This document shows positions 6,332 through 13,249 of a stretch of 13,249 nucleotides of DNA, in pieces. Where the stretch lies: the NCBI GenBank assembly GCA_964627045.1, contig CAZVIK010000102.1:1-13249 (forward strand). The letters run 5' to 3'. The notes below the pieces were generated by a model. That model was not told the origin of the DNA, ran no database searches, and worked only from the letters and a program-made list of their open reading frames with translations. The translations under genes were made by a program, and so were the position numbers. The stretch is from CAZVIK01 sp964627045 (GTDB lineage Bacteria; Acidobacteriota; Terriglobia; Bryobacterales; Bryobacteraceae). The number at the start of each line of letters is the position of its first letter. The first letter of the stretch is position 1.

Positions 6332-7249
6332 ATGGCGCTGGTGGTGGTCGGTTCCGTCGCCTACGACGGCGTGGAGACTCCTCACGGAAAAGTGGAGCGG
6401 ATGCTGGGCGGCGCGTGTACCTACATTTCCCTGGCCGCCAGCTATTTCACGCAGCCGCGTATCGTGGCCGTGGTGGGCGAGGATTTCGCCGCCGAAGACC
6501 GTGACTTCCTGCTTTCGCGCGGCATCGATCTGTCCGGGTTGGAGAGCGTCCCCGGCCGGACGTTTTTCTGGTCGGGCGTTTACTCGGCCGATATGAACGA
6601 CCGCACCACGCTGCGGACCGATCTCAACGTCGTTGCCGGCTTCGACCCCAAGCTCCCCGAGCACTACCGCCGCGAGCCTTACCTTCTCCTCGGAAACATC
6701 CAGCCCTCCTTGCAGCGCGGCGTCCGCCGCCAGATGACCGGCCTGCGCCTTTCGGGCGGCGACACCATGAATTACTGGATCCAGGACTACCGTAAGGAGC
6801 TGCTCCAGACGATTGAAGATTGGGATTTCCTGCTGATCAACGATAGCGAGGCCCGGCTTCTGTCCGGAGAACCGGTGCTGCGCCGCGCCGCCGAGGCGAT
6901 CCTCGGTATGGGCCCCCGCATCCTGGTGGTCAAGCGCGGTGAATTCGGAGCGGTGTTGTTTACCGAAGCGGGCCACTTCTCGCTACCCGGTTACCTGTTG
7001 GAGCAGGTGTTCGACCCCACCGGCGCCGGCGATTGTTTCGCCGGCGGTTTCATCGGCTACCTCGCCGGGGAGGGAGCGGAGATGAGCCAGGCCGCGTCCG
7101 ATCCGAAGCTGCTGCGGCGGGCCGTGGTCTACGGTTCGGTGATGGGCAGCTTTTGTTGCGAAAGGTTCGGCGTGGAGCGGTTTCGCACCTTGACGCGGGC
7201 GGAGATTGATGACCGGTTCCGGGAATTCCAGAGCTTCACGAGTTTTTGA
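6332..7249 (+). CDS. PfkB family sugar kinase
   Basis: A cytosolic ribokinase-fold kinase of 305 residues. Seen: a short N-terminal glycine motif LGGACTYIS (26-34) in place of the usual GG-x-x-x-N, NDSEA (170-174, the N-x-x-E motif), VKRGEFGA (200-207), and DPTGAGDCFAGGF (228-240) with catalytic D234. The substrate cannot be read from the sequence; the divergent sugar-binding end excludes a confident ribokinase or fructokinase call. The frame is open to a GTG at 6296, but that codon would lie almost at the divergent phosphoesterase start, and ATG 6332 begins directly with the expected beta strand (ALVVVGSVAYD). It heads a tight cluster: the next gene starts inside its 3' end. It may supply an activated sugar for the glycan genes behind it, which is inference. 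Confidence 0.9.
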   Translation: MALVVVGSVAYDGVETPHGKVERMLGGACTYISLAASYFTQPRIVAVVGEDFAAEDRDFLLSRGIDLSGLESVPGRTFFWSGVYSADMNDRTTLRTDLNVVAGFDPKLPEHYRREPYLLLGNIQPSLQRGVRRQMTGLRLSGGDTMNYWIQDYRKELLQTIEDWDFLLINDSEARLLSGEPVLRRAAEAILGMGPRILVVKRGEFGAVLFTEAGHFSLPGYLLEQVFDPTGAGDCFAGGFIGYLAGEGAEMSQAASDPKLLRRAVVYGSVMGSFCCERFGVERFRTLTRAEIDDRFREFQSFTSF

Positions 7250-8747
7250 GCTCGCCGCCGTCCTCTTGCTATTAGCCGCCCTGAGCGCGGCGGCCGTCGC
7301 CTGGGTGCAGGCCCGGGGCTACACTCTCTACTTCGGCGACGCCGAAGCGCATCTGAACATCGCCCGCCGCGTGGTGGACACCCGCACGCCCGGCGGCTCC
7401 CAAATCGGTTCGGTCTGGCTCCCGCTGCCGCATATTCTCATGCTCCCGTGGGTCCGGTCGGATTCCCTGTGGCGCAGCGGTCTGGCCGGTGCCATCCCCT
7501 CGGCGCTGTGTTTCGTGGCGGCCGGGGGCCTGCTGTTCGCCTCCGCCCGGCGCGTCTTCGGCGACCGGACCGCCGCCCTGGCTACCGTGGCCCTGTTCGC
7601 TCTCAACGCGAACATGCTCTACCTCCAGGCGATCCCCATGACCGAACCCGTGCTGGCCGGCACGCTCGCCGGCTTGCTCTACTGCACCGTCCGGTTCGGC
7701 GAATCGCAGTCGATGTTCTGGGTGGCCGCGGCCGGACTTTTTGGAATGGCGACGTCGCTGGCCCGCTATGAGGGCTGGTCCTTGATCCCCGTGGTGACGC
7801 TCTACTTTCTGCTCGCGGCGCGGCGCCGTTGGGCGGCCGCCTTCCTGTTCGGGGCGGTGGCCTCGCTTGGCCCGCTTGCCTGGCTGGCGCACAACTGGTG
7901 GTATTGGGGCGACGCTCTCGAGTTCTACCGGGGGCCGTATTCGGCGCACGCCATCTACCAGAGGTTGCTCGATTCCGGGATGCAGCGCTACCGTGGCGAC
8001 CACGACTGGGGCCAAGCCGTCTTGTACTACTGGCACTCGGCACGCTTGGCGCTGGGTTGGCCGCTGCTGATCCTGGGCGTGGCGGGGGCGGCCGTTTCGA
8101 TCTTCAAGCGCGCCTGGTGGCCCGTGCTGCTTTTGCTGAGCCCCACGGCGCTGATTGTCGGCAGCATCCACTCGGGCGGCACCCCGATCTACATGCCGCA
8201 CCTCTGGCCGTTCTCTTACTGGAACACCCGCTTCGGGGCGACGGCGCTCGCCGGCATCGCGTTTGCCGCGGGCGTCCTGATTCTGCTGGTTCCGCGCCGT
8301 CTTCGCGCGGCGGCGGCGGTGCTCATGGCCGGCTTGTCGGTCGTCCCCTGGGTGCGAGGCTCCTGGCCGGAGAACACGATTTGCTGGAAGGAGTCACAGG
8401 TCAATTCCGATGCCCGCCGCGCCTGGACGGCCCAGGCAGCGGGCTTCCTCCGCGAACACTACCGTCCCGGAACCGGGATCTTCATGACCTTCGGCGATCT
8501 TCCCGCCATTCTGCGGGAGGCCGGCCTGCCGCTGCGCGAGAGCCTCCACCAGGACAACCTTCCGGCCTGGCAGGCGGCCGTGGCGCGGCCGGATCTCTTC
8601 CTGCGTGAGGAGTGGGCCGTGGCCATCGCCGGCGACAGCGTGGACAGCGCCATCGTCAATGCCTCGCGGCACGGGCCCCGCTACGAGATTCAAACGACCA
8701 TCGAAGTGAAGGGCGAGCCTCCCATGCACATCTACAGGCGCAAGTGA
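7209..8747 (+). CDS. GT39/ArnT-like integral membrane glycosyltransferase
   Basis: A polytopic GT-C-fold protein of 512 residues resembling PMT/ArnT-type enzymes, which use polyprenyl-phosphate sugars and transfer them to lipids or proteins on the outer side of the membrane. The first helix (about 13-34) is followed by FGDAEAHLNIARR (42-54), with the acidic D44/E46 pair at the position of the catalytic Asp of GT-C enzymes, then PHILMLPW. Eight or more further hydrophobic helices follow up to about residue 385, and then a soluble C-terminal domain of about 125 residues. ATG 7209 has GGCGGAG ending 4 bases upstream and lies inside the kinase gene, a 41-base overlap suggesting translational coupling. 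The stop overlaps the next ATG by one base. Acceptor and donor are unknown; the GT2 enzyme at the window start could supply a donor. Confidence 0.88.
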   Translation: MTGSGNSRASRVFELAAVLLLLAALSAAAVAWVQARGYTLYFGDAEAHLNIARRVVDTRTPGGSQIGSVWLPLPHILMLPWVRSDSLWRSGLAGAIPSALCFVAAGGLLFASARRVFGDRTAALATVALFALNANMLYLQAIPMTEPVLAGTLAGLLYCTVRFGESQSMFWVAAAGLFGMATSLARYEGWSLIPVVTLYFLLAARRRWAAAFLFGAVASLGPLAWLAHNWWYWGDALEFYRGPYSAHAIYQRLLDSGMQRYRGDHDWGQAVLYYWHSARLALGWPLLILGVAGAAVSIFKRAWWPVLLLLSPTALIVGSIHSGGTPIYMPHLWPFSYWNTRFGATALAGIAFAAGVLILLVPRRLRAAAAVLMAGLSVVPWVRGSWPENTICWKESQVNSDARRAWTAQAAGFLREHYRPGTGIFMTFGDLPAILREAGLPLRESLHQDNLPAWQAAVARPDLFLREEWAVAIAGDSVDSAIVNASRHGPRYEIQTTIEVKGEPPMHIYRRK

Positions 8748-9550
8748 TGCGAATCTCATTCACTAAGGCGCACGGAACCCGAAACGATTTCCTGATGACC
8801 TGGGCGAGCGAAGGACCCGCAAACGGTTTGGAGCGGGCCGCACGCGCCATCTGCGACCGCCACACGGGCATCGGCGCCGACGGGTGGCTCCTGGTCACCG
8901 CCGGCGCAGGCGAGGAGTATCACGCTGCCATCCGCCTGTTCAACGCCGACGGCAGCCGCGCCGAGATCTCCGGCAACGGCACCCGTTGCGCCGCGGCCTT
9001 TCTCCTGGAAGCGGGCCTGGCGCTTTCTCCAGTGCGCATCCTAACGGAGGCCGGTCTCAAGGAACTGTGCCTGGCGGGCCGCCGCGGCCGCTGCTTCTCG
9101 CTGGAGATGGACATGGGGCGCCCGTGCTGGCAGGATACCGACGTGCGTGCGACCCTTCCGCTACGGCAGGGGCCGCAGGAGGCGACGCTGCTGAACGTCG
9201 GCAATCCGCAGTGCGCGCTTTTTGTCGAGGACTTCCAGTTCGACTGGGTGGCTCTCGGCGCTGAGATTGAATCCCACCCGCAGTTTCCGCAGCGCACCAA
9301 CGTTTCCTTCGTCCGCATCGAGGACAGACACACGCTTGACGTGCGCTTCTTCGAGCGTGGCGCGGGCGAAACCATGAGTTCCGGCACCGGCTCAACCGGC
9401 GCGGTCTGGGCCGCCATGTTGCGCGGTCTGGTTGACAGCCCTGTCCGTGTGCTGACGCCTGGCGGGCCGCTGGAGGCGCGATGGGACCGGACGATATACC
9501 TCACGGGCCCGGCCGAGATCATCGGTCGCGGCGAGTTTTTCCTGGATTGA
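8747..9550 (+). CDS. dapF: Diaminopimelate epimerase-like protein lacking both catalytic cysteines
   Basis: By overall pattern this is DapF, which converts LL- to meso-diaminopimelate for lysine and peptidoglycan. Its 267 residues match the family. Conserved: HGTRNDF (9-15), DRHTGIGADG (37-46), FNADGS (65-70), GNGTRC (76-81), VGNPQC (151-156; usually NPH), RTNVSFV (183-189), FERGAGET (202-209) and TGPAE (253-257). However, the two cysteines that act as acid and base (C73 and C217 in the Haemophilus enzyme) align with Ser75 (codon 8969-8971) and Ser212 (codon 9380-9382), both TCC. Cysteine to serine changes at these sites abolish or cripple known DapF enzymes, so classical epimerase activity is doubtful. 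It may use serines, do another reaction, or have lost activity. Its ATG shares one base with the preceding stop, within a glycan cluster. Confidence 0.85.
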   Translation: MRISFTKAHGTRNDFLMTWASEGPANGLERAARAICDRHTGIGADGWLLVTAGAGEEYHAAIRLFNADGSRAEISGNGTRCAAAFLLEAGLALSPVRILTEAGLKELCLAGRRGRCFSLEMDMGRPCWQDTDVRATLPLRQGPQEATLLNVGNPQCALFVEDFQFDWVALGAEIESHPQFPQRTNVSFVRIEDRHTLDVRFFERGAGETMSSGTGSTGAVWAAMLRGLVDSPVRVLTPGGPLEARWDRTIYLTGPAEIIGRGEFFLD

Positions 9551-9561
9551 GAAGAGGTGGA

Positions 9562-10854
9562 ATGGAACTGGAGAAGAAGATCCGCACCCATACGGCCCGC
9601 GTCGGCGTGGTCGGATTGGGATACGTCGGCCTGCCCCTGGCGGTGGAATTCGCACGGGCCGGATTCGACGTCACCGGAATCGACCTGAGCGAATCGAAAG
9701 TCGCGCGGGTCAACGCCGGCGATTCCTACGTAGGGGACGTGCCAAGCGAGACGCTCGCACCGCTGGCCTCCTCCGGCAAGCTGCGCGCGACCACCGATTT
9801 CGGCGCCGTCGCCGGGCTGGACACGGTCAACATCTGCGTGCCGACCCCGCTGCGCAAGACCAAAGACCCGGACATGAGCTACATCGTCTCGGCGTGCCAG
9901 GAGATCGCCAGGCACATGCACTCCGGCATGCTGCTGATCCTGGAATCGACCACCTATCCGGGCACCACGGACGAACTGCTGTTGCCGATGTTCGAGGCCG
10001 GCGGGCGGCGCGCCGGACGGGATTTCTTCCTGTGCTTTTCACCCGAGCGTGTGGACCCGGGCAACCCCCTGCACCAGACGGCCAACATTCCCAAGGTCGT
10101 CGGCGGCGTGACGCCCGAGTGCACGCGGATGGGCGCGCTGTTCTATTCGCAGGCTTTGGAAAAAGTGGTGCCCGTCAGCTCCACGCAGGTCGCCGAGATG
10201 GTGAAGCTGCTGGAGAACACCTTCCGCATGATCAACATTGGGATGGTGAACGAGCTCGCCATGATGTGCAGCCGCATGGGAATCAACGTGTGGGAGGTCA
10301 TCGACGCCGCCGCCACCAAGCCCTTCGGCTTCATGCCCTTCTATCCGGGGCCCGGCCTGGGCGGGCATTGCATCCCGATCGACCCGTTCTATCTTTCGTG
10401 GAAGACGCGGCAGGCGGGCATCGAGGCGCGCTTCATCGACCTGGCCGGCTACATCAACGGGCACATGCCCGAGTTCGTCGTCGACACGGTGCAGAACGCT
10501 CTCAACCTCCGCGGCCGGCCGCTGAAGGATGCCCGCATCCATGTTCTCGGGGTAACCTATAAGAAGGACATTGACGACACGCGGGAATCGCCCGCTCTCG
10601 ATGTGATGCATTTGCTCGGGAAGCGGCTGGCGCGTTTCACGTATTCGGACCCGTTCGTGCCCGAGTTGAAGATCGACGGCATCGACCTCGTGAGTCTGCC
10701 GCCGGTCGAGGCCGCGGCCGCGGCGGACTGTGTGCTGATCGTGACGAATCACTCGGCGTTCGACTACCGTGCCGTGCTCGAAAGCGCCTCCCTGGTGGTC
10801 GATACGCGCAATGCGATGCGAGGGTTGGTTTCGGAGAAGATTGTCAGACTTTAA
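9562..10854 (+). CDS. UDP-N-acetylglucosamine 6-dehydrogenase-like (WbpA type) nucleotide sugar dehydrogenase
   Basis: An NAD-dependent four-electron dehydrogenase that oxidises C6 of a UDP-hexose to the uronic acid, providing precursors for surface polysaccharide. The 430 residues include GLGYVG (18-23, Rossmann), CVPTPL (92-97), LESTTYPGTT (127-136), SPERVDPGN (160-168), EMVKLLENTFRMINI (212-226, with the catalytic lysine and asparagine), GGHCIPIDPFYLSWK (267-281, catalytic C270) and YKKDIDDTRESP (333-344). The PIDPFYLSWK ending of the cysteine motif and PER-x-DPGN favour the WbpA/UDP-GlcNAc branch over UDP-glucose or GDP-mannose dehydrogenases. ATG 9562 follows the dapF-like stop by 11 bases, with AGAGG (9553-9557) 4 bases upstream. 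It is probably the last gene of the operon that begins at 6332. Product: likely UDP-GlcNAcA; confirmed substrate unknown. Confidence 0.93.
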   Translation: MELEKKIRTHTARVGVVGLGYVGLPLAVEFARAGFDVTGIDLSESKVARVNAGDSYVGDVPSETLAPLASSGKLRATTDFGAVAGLDTVNICVPTPLRKTKDPDMSYIVSACQEIARHMHSGMLLILESTTYPGTTDELLLPMFEAGGRRAGRDFFLCFSPERVDPGNPLHQTANIPKVVGGVTPECTRMGALFYSQALEKVVPVSSTQVAEMVKLLENTFRMINIGMVNELAMMCSRMGINVWEVIDAAATKPFGFMPFYPGPGLGGHCIPIDPFYLSWKTRQAGIEARFIDLAGYINGHMPEFVVDTVQNALNLRGRPLKDARIHVLGVTYKKDIDDTRESPALDVMHLLGKRLARFTYSDPFVPELKIDGIDLVSLPPVEAAAAADCVLIVTNHSAFDYRAVLESASLVVDTRNAMRGLVSEKIVRL

Positions 10855-10861
10855 TGGGCGG

Positions 10862-10877
10862 GCGGCGCGCGCGCCGC
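10862..10877. other. Perfect 16-base GC palindrome between operons
   Basis: GCGGCGCGCGCGCCGC equals its own reverse complement and can form a 6-bp hairpin with a 4-base loop. It lies directly after the dehydrogenase stop and just before the -10-like box of the next gene. No T-run follows, so it is not a standard terminator; it might slow polymerase, protect an mRNA end or bind a dimeric regulator. Confidence 0.35.
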
Positions 10878-10896
10878 ACCTGGCCCGGTTCCGTTC

Positions 10897-10902
10897 TATA
10901 CT
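10897..10902 (+). promoter_or_regulatory. Candidate -10 box for the binding-lipoprotein gene
   Basis: TATACT (5 of 6 to consensus) lies 19 bases before ATG 10922, with AAAGGA (10911-10916) as ribosome site between them. No clear -35 hexamer is seen at 16-18 bases. The same hexamer precedes the prepilin peptidase on the other strand. Confidence 0.35.
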
Positions 10903-10921
10903 CCAGTCATAAAGGATCGAT

Positions 10922-11932
10922 ATGCGAACTTCTGCAAAGTTGCTCGGTTTGGCCGCCTCCGGCGTTCTGCTCGTTTTTCTGGCCGGCTGCGGCGGTTCAT
11001 CGGCGCATTCCGCGACGGAGAACTACGTTCTGGTCGCGGACAACATCAAGCTGCCGTATTGGCAGGCGGCGGCGGCCGGGATCAAGCAGGCTGCCACCGA
11101 CCTGGGCGTGAAGTACGAAGTGGCCGGGTCGGACACGCACAACCCCGAGGGCGAACGCAGGGAGTTTCAGCGGATCTTGAACCGTCAGCCGAAGCCCACT
11201 GGGATCATGGTCTCCGCGGCGGACGCGGAGTTGTTGAAGGACGATATCGACGGCGCCATCGGCCAGGGGATTCCGGTCATCACCATCGACTCGGACGCCC
11301 CTACCAGCAAGCGGCTGTTCTTCGTCGGCACGGAAAACTACCGCGCCGGAACGATGGGAGCGCAAGTGGCCGTCAAGCAGTTGCAGGGCCGGGGGAGCGT
11401 CGTCGTGTTCACCATCCCCAGCCAGGCGAATCTGGCCCAGCGCCTGCGCGGCTATCAGGACGTGTTCGCCGCGCATCCCGGCATCAAGATCGTACAGACC
11501 ATCGACATGAAGGGTGATGCCGGAACAGCCTTCGACGCCGCCAAGGAGATCGTCGAAGGCAAGAAGGTCCCGGCCGACGCTTTCGTCTGCCTGGAGGCGA
11601 TCGCCTGCTCCCAGGTCGCCGATGTGTTGAACCGCAACCAGGTCACCGGCAAGACCATCGTGGCGATGGACACCGACGAGACCACACTGGAGTGGATCAA
11701 GAAGGGCGTTATCACCGCCACCATCGCACAGAAGCCCTATACGATGGCCTACGTCGGCATGATGATGCTCGACAGCCTGGAGCACAACAAGTTGAAGAAC
11801 CTTGCGGCCAACCATGAGCAGGACCCCTTTGCCGCCGTGCCGTCTTTTGTCGACACCGGGGCGACGCTCATCACGAAGGAGAATGTCGATTCCTTCCAGC
11901 CGCTCGGTCCGCCGCCGGCCCCGGCCAAGTAA
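10922..11932 (+). CDS. Sugar ABC transporter substrate-binding lipoprotein (RbsB-like, Peripla_BP_4)
   Basis: A periplasmic sugar-binding protein anchored as a lipoprotein, 336 residues. The signal peptide has K6, a hydrophobic core (7-20) and the lipobox LAGC with lipidated C23. The mature part starts with a Ser/Ala linker and then the family I fold: ADNIKLPYWQAAAAGIKQAA (39-58), EFQRILNRQPKPTGIMVS, GQGIPVITIDSDAP, VGTENYRAGTMGA and AMDTDETTLEWIKKG, all typical of ribose/galactose-type binding proteins. It ends with a Pro/Ala tail. The start has AAAGGA 5 bases upstream. No permease or ATPase gene lies beside it; the downstream gene is a metallo-beta-lactamase only 10 bases away. It may serve a transporter encoded elsewhere, or act as a sensor partner. 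The bound sugar cannot be named. Confidence 0.91.
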   Translation: MRTSAKLLGLAASGVLLVFLAGCGGSSAHSATENYVLVADNIKLPYWQAAAAGIKQAATDLGVKYEVAGSDTHNPEGERREFQRILNRQPKPTGIMVSAADAELLKDDIDGAIGQGIPVITIDSDAPTSKRLFFVGTENYRAGTMGAQVAVKQLQGRGSVVVFTIPSQANLAQRLRGYQDVFAAHPGIKIVQTIDMKGDAGTAFDAAKEIVEGKKVPADAFVCLEAIACSQVADVLNRNQVTGKTIVAMDTDETTLEWIKKGVITATIAQKPYTMAYVGMMMLDSLEHNKLKNLAANHEQDPFAAVPSFVDTGATLITKENVDSFQPLGPPPAPAK

Positions 11933-11942
11933 CGGCTCGCAT

Positions 11943-12860
11943 TTGCGGGACGCCTGGAGCAGCATCGCGCTCGTCCTGGCGCTGTTAGGCGCCGGGATGA
12001 GCGCGCGCGCCCAGTACGCCCCGGCGCCGGCCGAGTGGAACCGGCCCGTCGAGCCCTTCCGGGTGGCGGGCAACGTCTACTACGTGGGCGCTTCCGATGT
12101 GTCCGCCTTCCTGATCGCCACTCCTTCCGGCCACTTCCTGATCGACACCGGATTCCGTGAGACCGTCCCGCTTTTGGAGGCCGGCGTGAAGAAGCTCGGT
12201 TTCCGCCTGGAGGACATCCGCATCTTGCTGGCCAGCCACGCGCACTACGACCACGCCGGCGGGGTGGCCGAGGTGCGCTCCCGCACCGGCGCCCGTCTCC
12301 TGCTGAATCCCGTCGAGACGCCGCTGTTCGCGCGCGGCGGCAAGGGAGACTTCGCCTTCGGCGATCAATATGGCTTCCCGCCGGTGACGCCGGACGCGCT
12401 GTTGCGCGACGGCGAGGAGATCCGGCTTGGCGGAGCCGCCGTCAAGGCGCATTTCACGCCCGGCCACACCGCGGGCTGCGTGTCCTACAGCACCGTGACG
12501 CAGGAAGCCGGGCGCTCGCTGGACGTGGTGATGCCGTGCAGCCTCACCGCTCCGGGCTACCGGTTGTTGAACAACCCCGGCTACCCCGGCATCGTTCGCG
12601 ATTTCGAAGCGACCTTCGTCCGGCTCCGCGCGCTGGCCTGCGACATTTTCCTCGGCGGGCACAGTTGGGATTTCGGCCTCGCCGAAAAGCGCCAGGCGAT
12701 GGCGTCCGGCGCGGCCGTTAATCCATTCCTTGACCCCAAGGGTTACCAAGCCTGGATCGACAAGGCGGAAGCGGCCTTCCGGAAACAACTGGCCGAGCAG
12801 ACGGCGGACGCTAACGCCCGGAAGACCCGAACCCCCCCGTCCCGCGGCGGGTCGAATTGA
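11943..12860 (+). CDS. Subclass B3 metallo-beta-lactamase family protein
   Basis: A secreted zinc hydrolase of the metallo-beta-lactamase fold whose motifs fit subclass B3. Counted from the TTG at 11943: signal peptide 1-24 ending in SARAQ; LIDTG (66-70); zinc motif SHAHYDHAGG (98-107; H99, H101, D103, H104); GHTAGC (174-179; H175); PCSLTAPGYRLLNNPGYP (198-215; S200 matches the B3 Ser221); and FLGGHSWDFGLAEK (236-249; H240). All six zinc ligands are present, so hydrolysis of beta-lactams is possible, though not proven by sequence. The TTG start has a poor ribosome site but is the only one giving a full signal peptide; ATG 11997 would remove it. It follows the binding lipoprotein by 10 bases, so co-transcription is likely. 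The last 17 codons overlap the dut gene on the other strand and look non-conserved. Confidence 0.92.
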   Translation: MRDAWSSIALVLALLGAGMSARAQYAPAPAEWNRPVEPFRVAGNVYYVGASDVSAFLIATPSGHFLIDTGFRETVPLLEAGVKKLGFRLEDIRILLASHAHYDHAGGVAEVRSRTGARLLLNPVETPLFARGGKGDFAFGDQYGFPPVTPDALLRDGEEIRLGGAAVKAHFTPGHTAGCVSYSTVTQEAGRSLDVVMPCSLTAPGYRLLNNPGYPGIVRDFEATFVRLRALACDIFLGGHSWDFGLAEKRQAMASGAAVNPFLDPKGYQAWIDKAEAAFRKQLAEQTADANARKTRTPPSRGGSN

Positions 12861-13242
12861 GTTCCCCCTCGTCCCACTCGACGCGCTCGTAACGCGCGAT
12901 CACCAACTGCGCCATCTTGTCGCCGCGGCGCACCGTGTAGGCCTCGCGCCCCAGGTTCAGGAGAATCACCTTGATCTCGCCGCGGTAGCCCGGGTCGATG
13001 GTGGCCGGTGCGTTGGGCAGGGTGATGGAATGATTCAGCGCCAGGCCGCTGCGCGGGCGCACCTGGGCCTCGAAGCCCGGGGGCAGCTCGATGGCGATTC
13101 CCGTGCGGACGGTGCGCGGACGGCCCGGCTCCAGGGCGGCGTCCTCCAGCGCGCGCAGGTCCATGCCCGCGTCCTCCTCAGGGCCGTGAGCGTACTGCGG
13201 CAGGAAGGCGTCCGGGTCGAGGCGTTGGATTCGCAATCGCAT
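12811..13242 (-). CDS. dut: Deoxyuridine 5'-triphosphate nucleotidohydrolase (dUTPase)
   Basis: Trimeric cytosolic enzyme that hydrolyses dUTP to dUMP and pyrophosphate, keeping uracil out of DNA and supplying dUMP for thymidylate synthesis. The 143 residues are of usual length and all five motifs are present: I, EDAGMDLRA (23-31); II, RPRSGLALNH (62-71); III, PNAPATIDPGYRGE (76-89), with catalytic D83 and base-binding Y86; IV, RGDKMAQL (106-113); and V, RGTGGFGSSG (133-142), the flexible phosphate-covering arm. Motif III has Ala where most enzymes have Gly before TID. The ATG at 13242 is 7 bases from the window edge, so its ribosome site and promoter are not visible. The 3' end runs 50 bases into the convergent metallo-beta-lactamase gene, with motif V encoded in the overlap. 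Confidence 0.96.
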   Translation of the reverse strand: MRLRIQRLDPDAFLPQYAHGPEEDAGMDLRALEDAALEPGRPRTVRTGIAIELPPGFEAQVRPRSGLALNHSITLPNAPATIDPGYRGEIKVILLNLGREAYTVRRGDKMAQLVIARYERVEWDEGELNSTRRGTGGFGSSGR

Positions 13243-13249
13243 GGGGAAC

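Noticed and set aside
10854..11111. Small plus-strand frame whose ATG touches the dehydrogenase stop
   Set aside because: It overlaps the signal peptide and start of the binding lipoprotein in another frame, is arginine-rich, and has no motif.

Overview
The window is GC-rich, densely coded bacterial DNA with no RNA gene, CRISPR array, integrase or transposase that I can recognise. The gene content looks most like an Acidobacteriota soil bacterium of the Solibacter/Bryobacter type. The pointers are a Tat-exported Gfo/Idh/MocA oxidoreductase, two PfkB kinases, a GT39-type membrane glycosyltransferase, a subclass B3 metallo-beta-lactamase and a single-domain prepilin peptidase next to a DUF5658-like membrane protein. 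This lineage call is inference from families and composition, not from a marker gene.

Layout. Bases 1-527 are the 3' part of a polyprenol-phosphate mannose synthase-like GT2 gene. A 143-base non-coding stretch follows, with three small hairpins bracketed by a 10-base imperfect inverted repeat. Bases 671-1578 (minus) hold a prepilin peptidase followed by a small DUF5658-like membrane protein. A site-2 protease homologue runs divergently (1742-2374), then ribokinase (2486-3406) and a Tat-signal Gfo/Idh/MocA oxidoreductase (3518-5023), which ends in a strong hairpin terminator (5047-5088). A membrane-anchored metallophosphoesterase lies on the minus strand (5115-6281).

Bases 6332-10854 look like one operon: PfkB-family sugar kinase, GT39-like glycosyltransferase, DapF-like epimerase and a UDP-GlcNAc dehydrogenase of the WbpA type. 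The first two genes overlap by 41 bases, the next pair share one base, and the last gap is 11 bases. Two of the four genes suggest cell-surface glycan synthesis. A new -10-like box precedes a ribose-type ABC transporter binding lipoprotein (10922-11932), with a B3 metallo-beta-lactamase only 10 bases behind it (11943-12860). The lactamase overlaps the convergent dUTPase gene (12811-13242, minus) by 50 bases.

The most interesting observation is that the DapF-like protein keeps nearly all of the diaminopimelate epimerase signature but has serine in place of both catalytic cysteines (Ser75 and Ser212), while sitting between two glycan genes. I did not find a clear new multi-gene system. The other points worth a look are the palindromic intergenic element, an out-of-frame Shine-Dalgarno/ATG in front of the DUF5658-like gene, and the lactamase/dut tail overlap.
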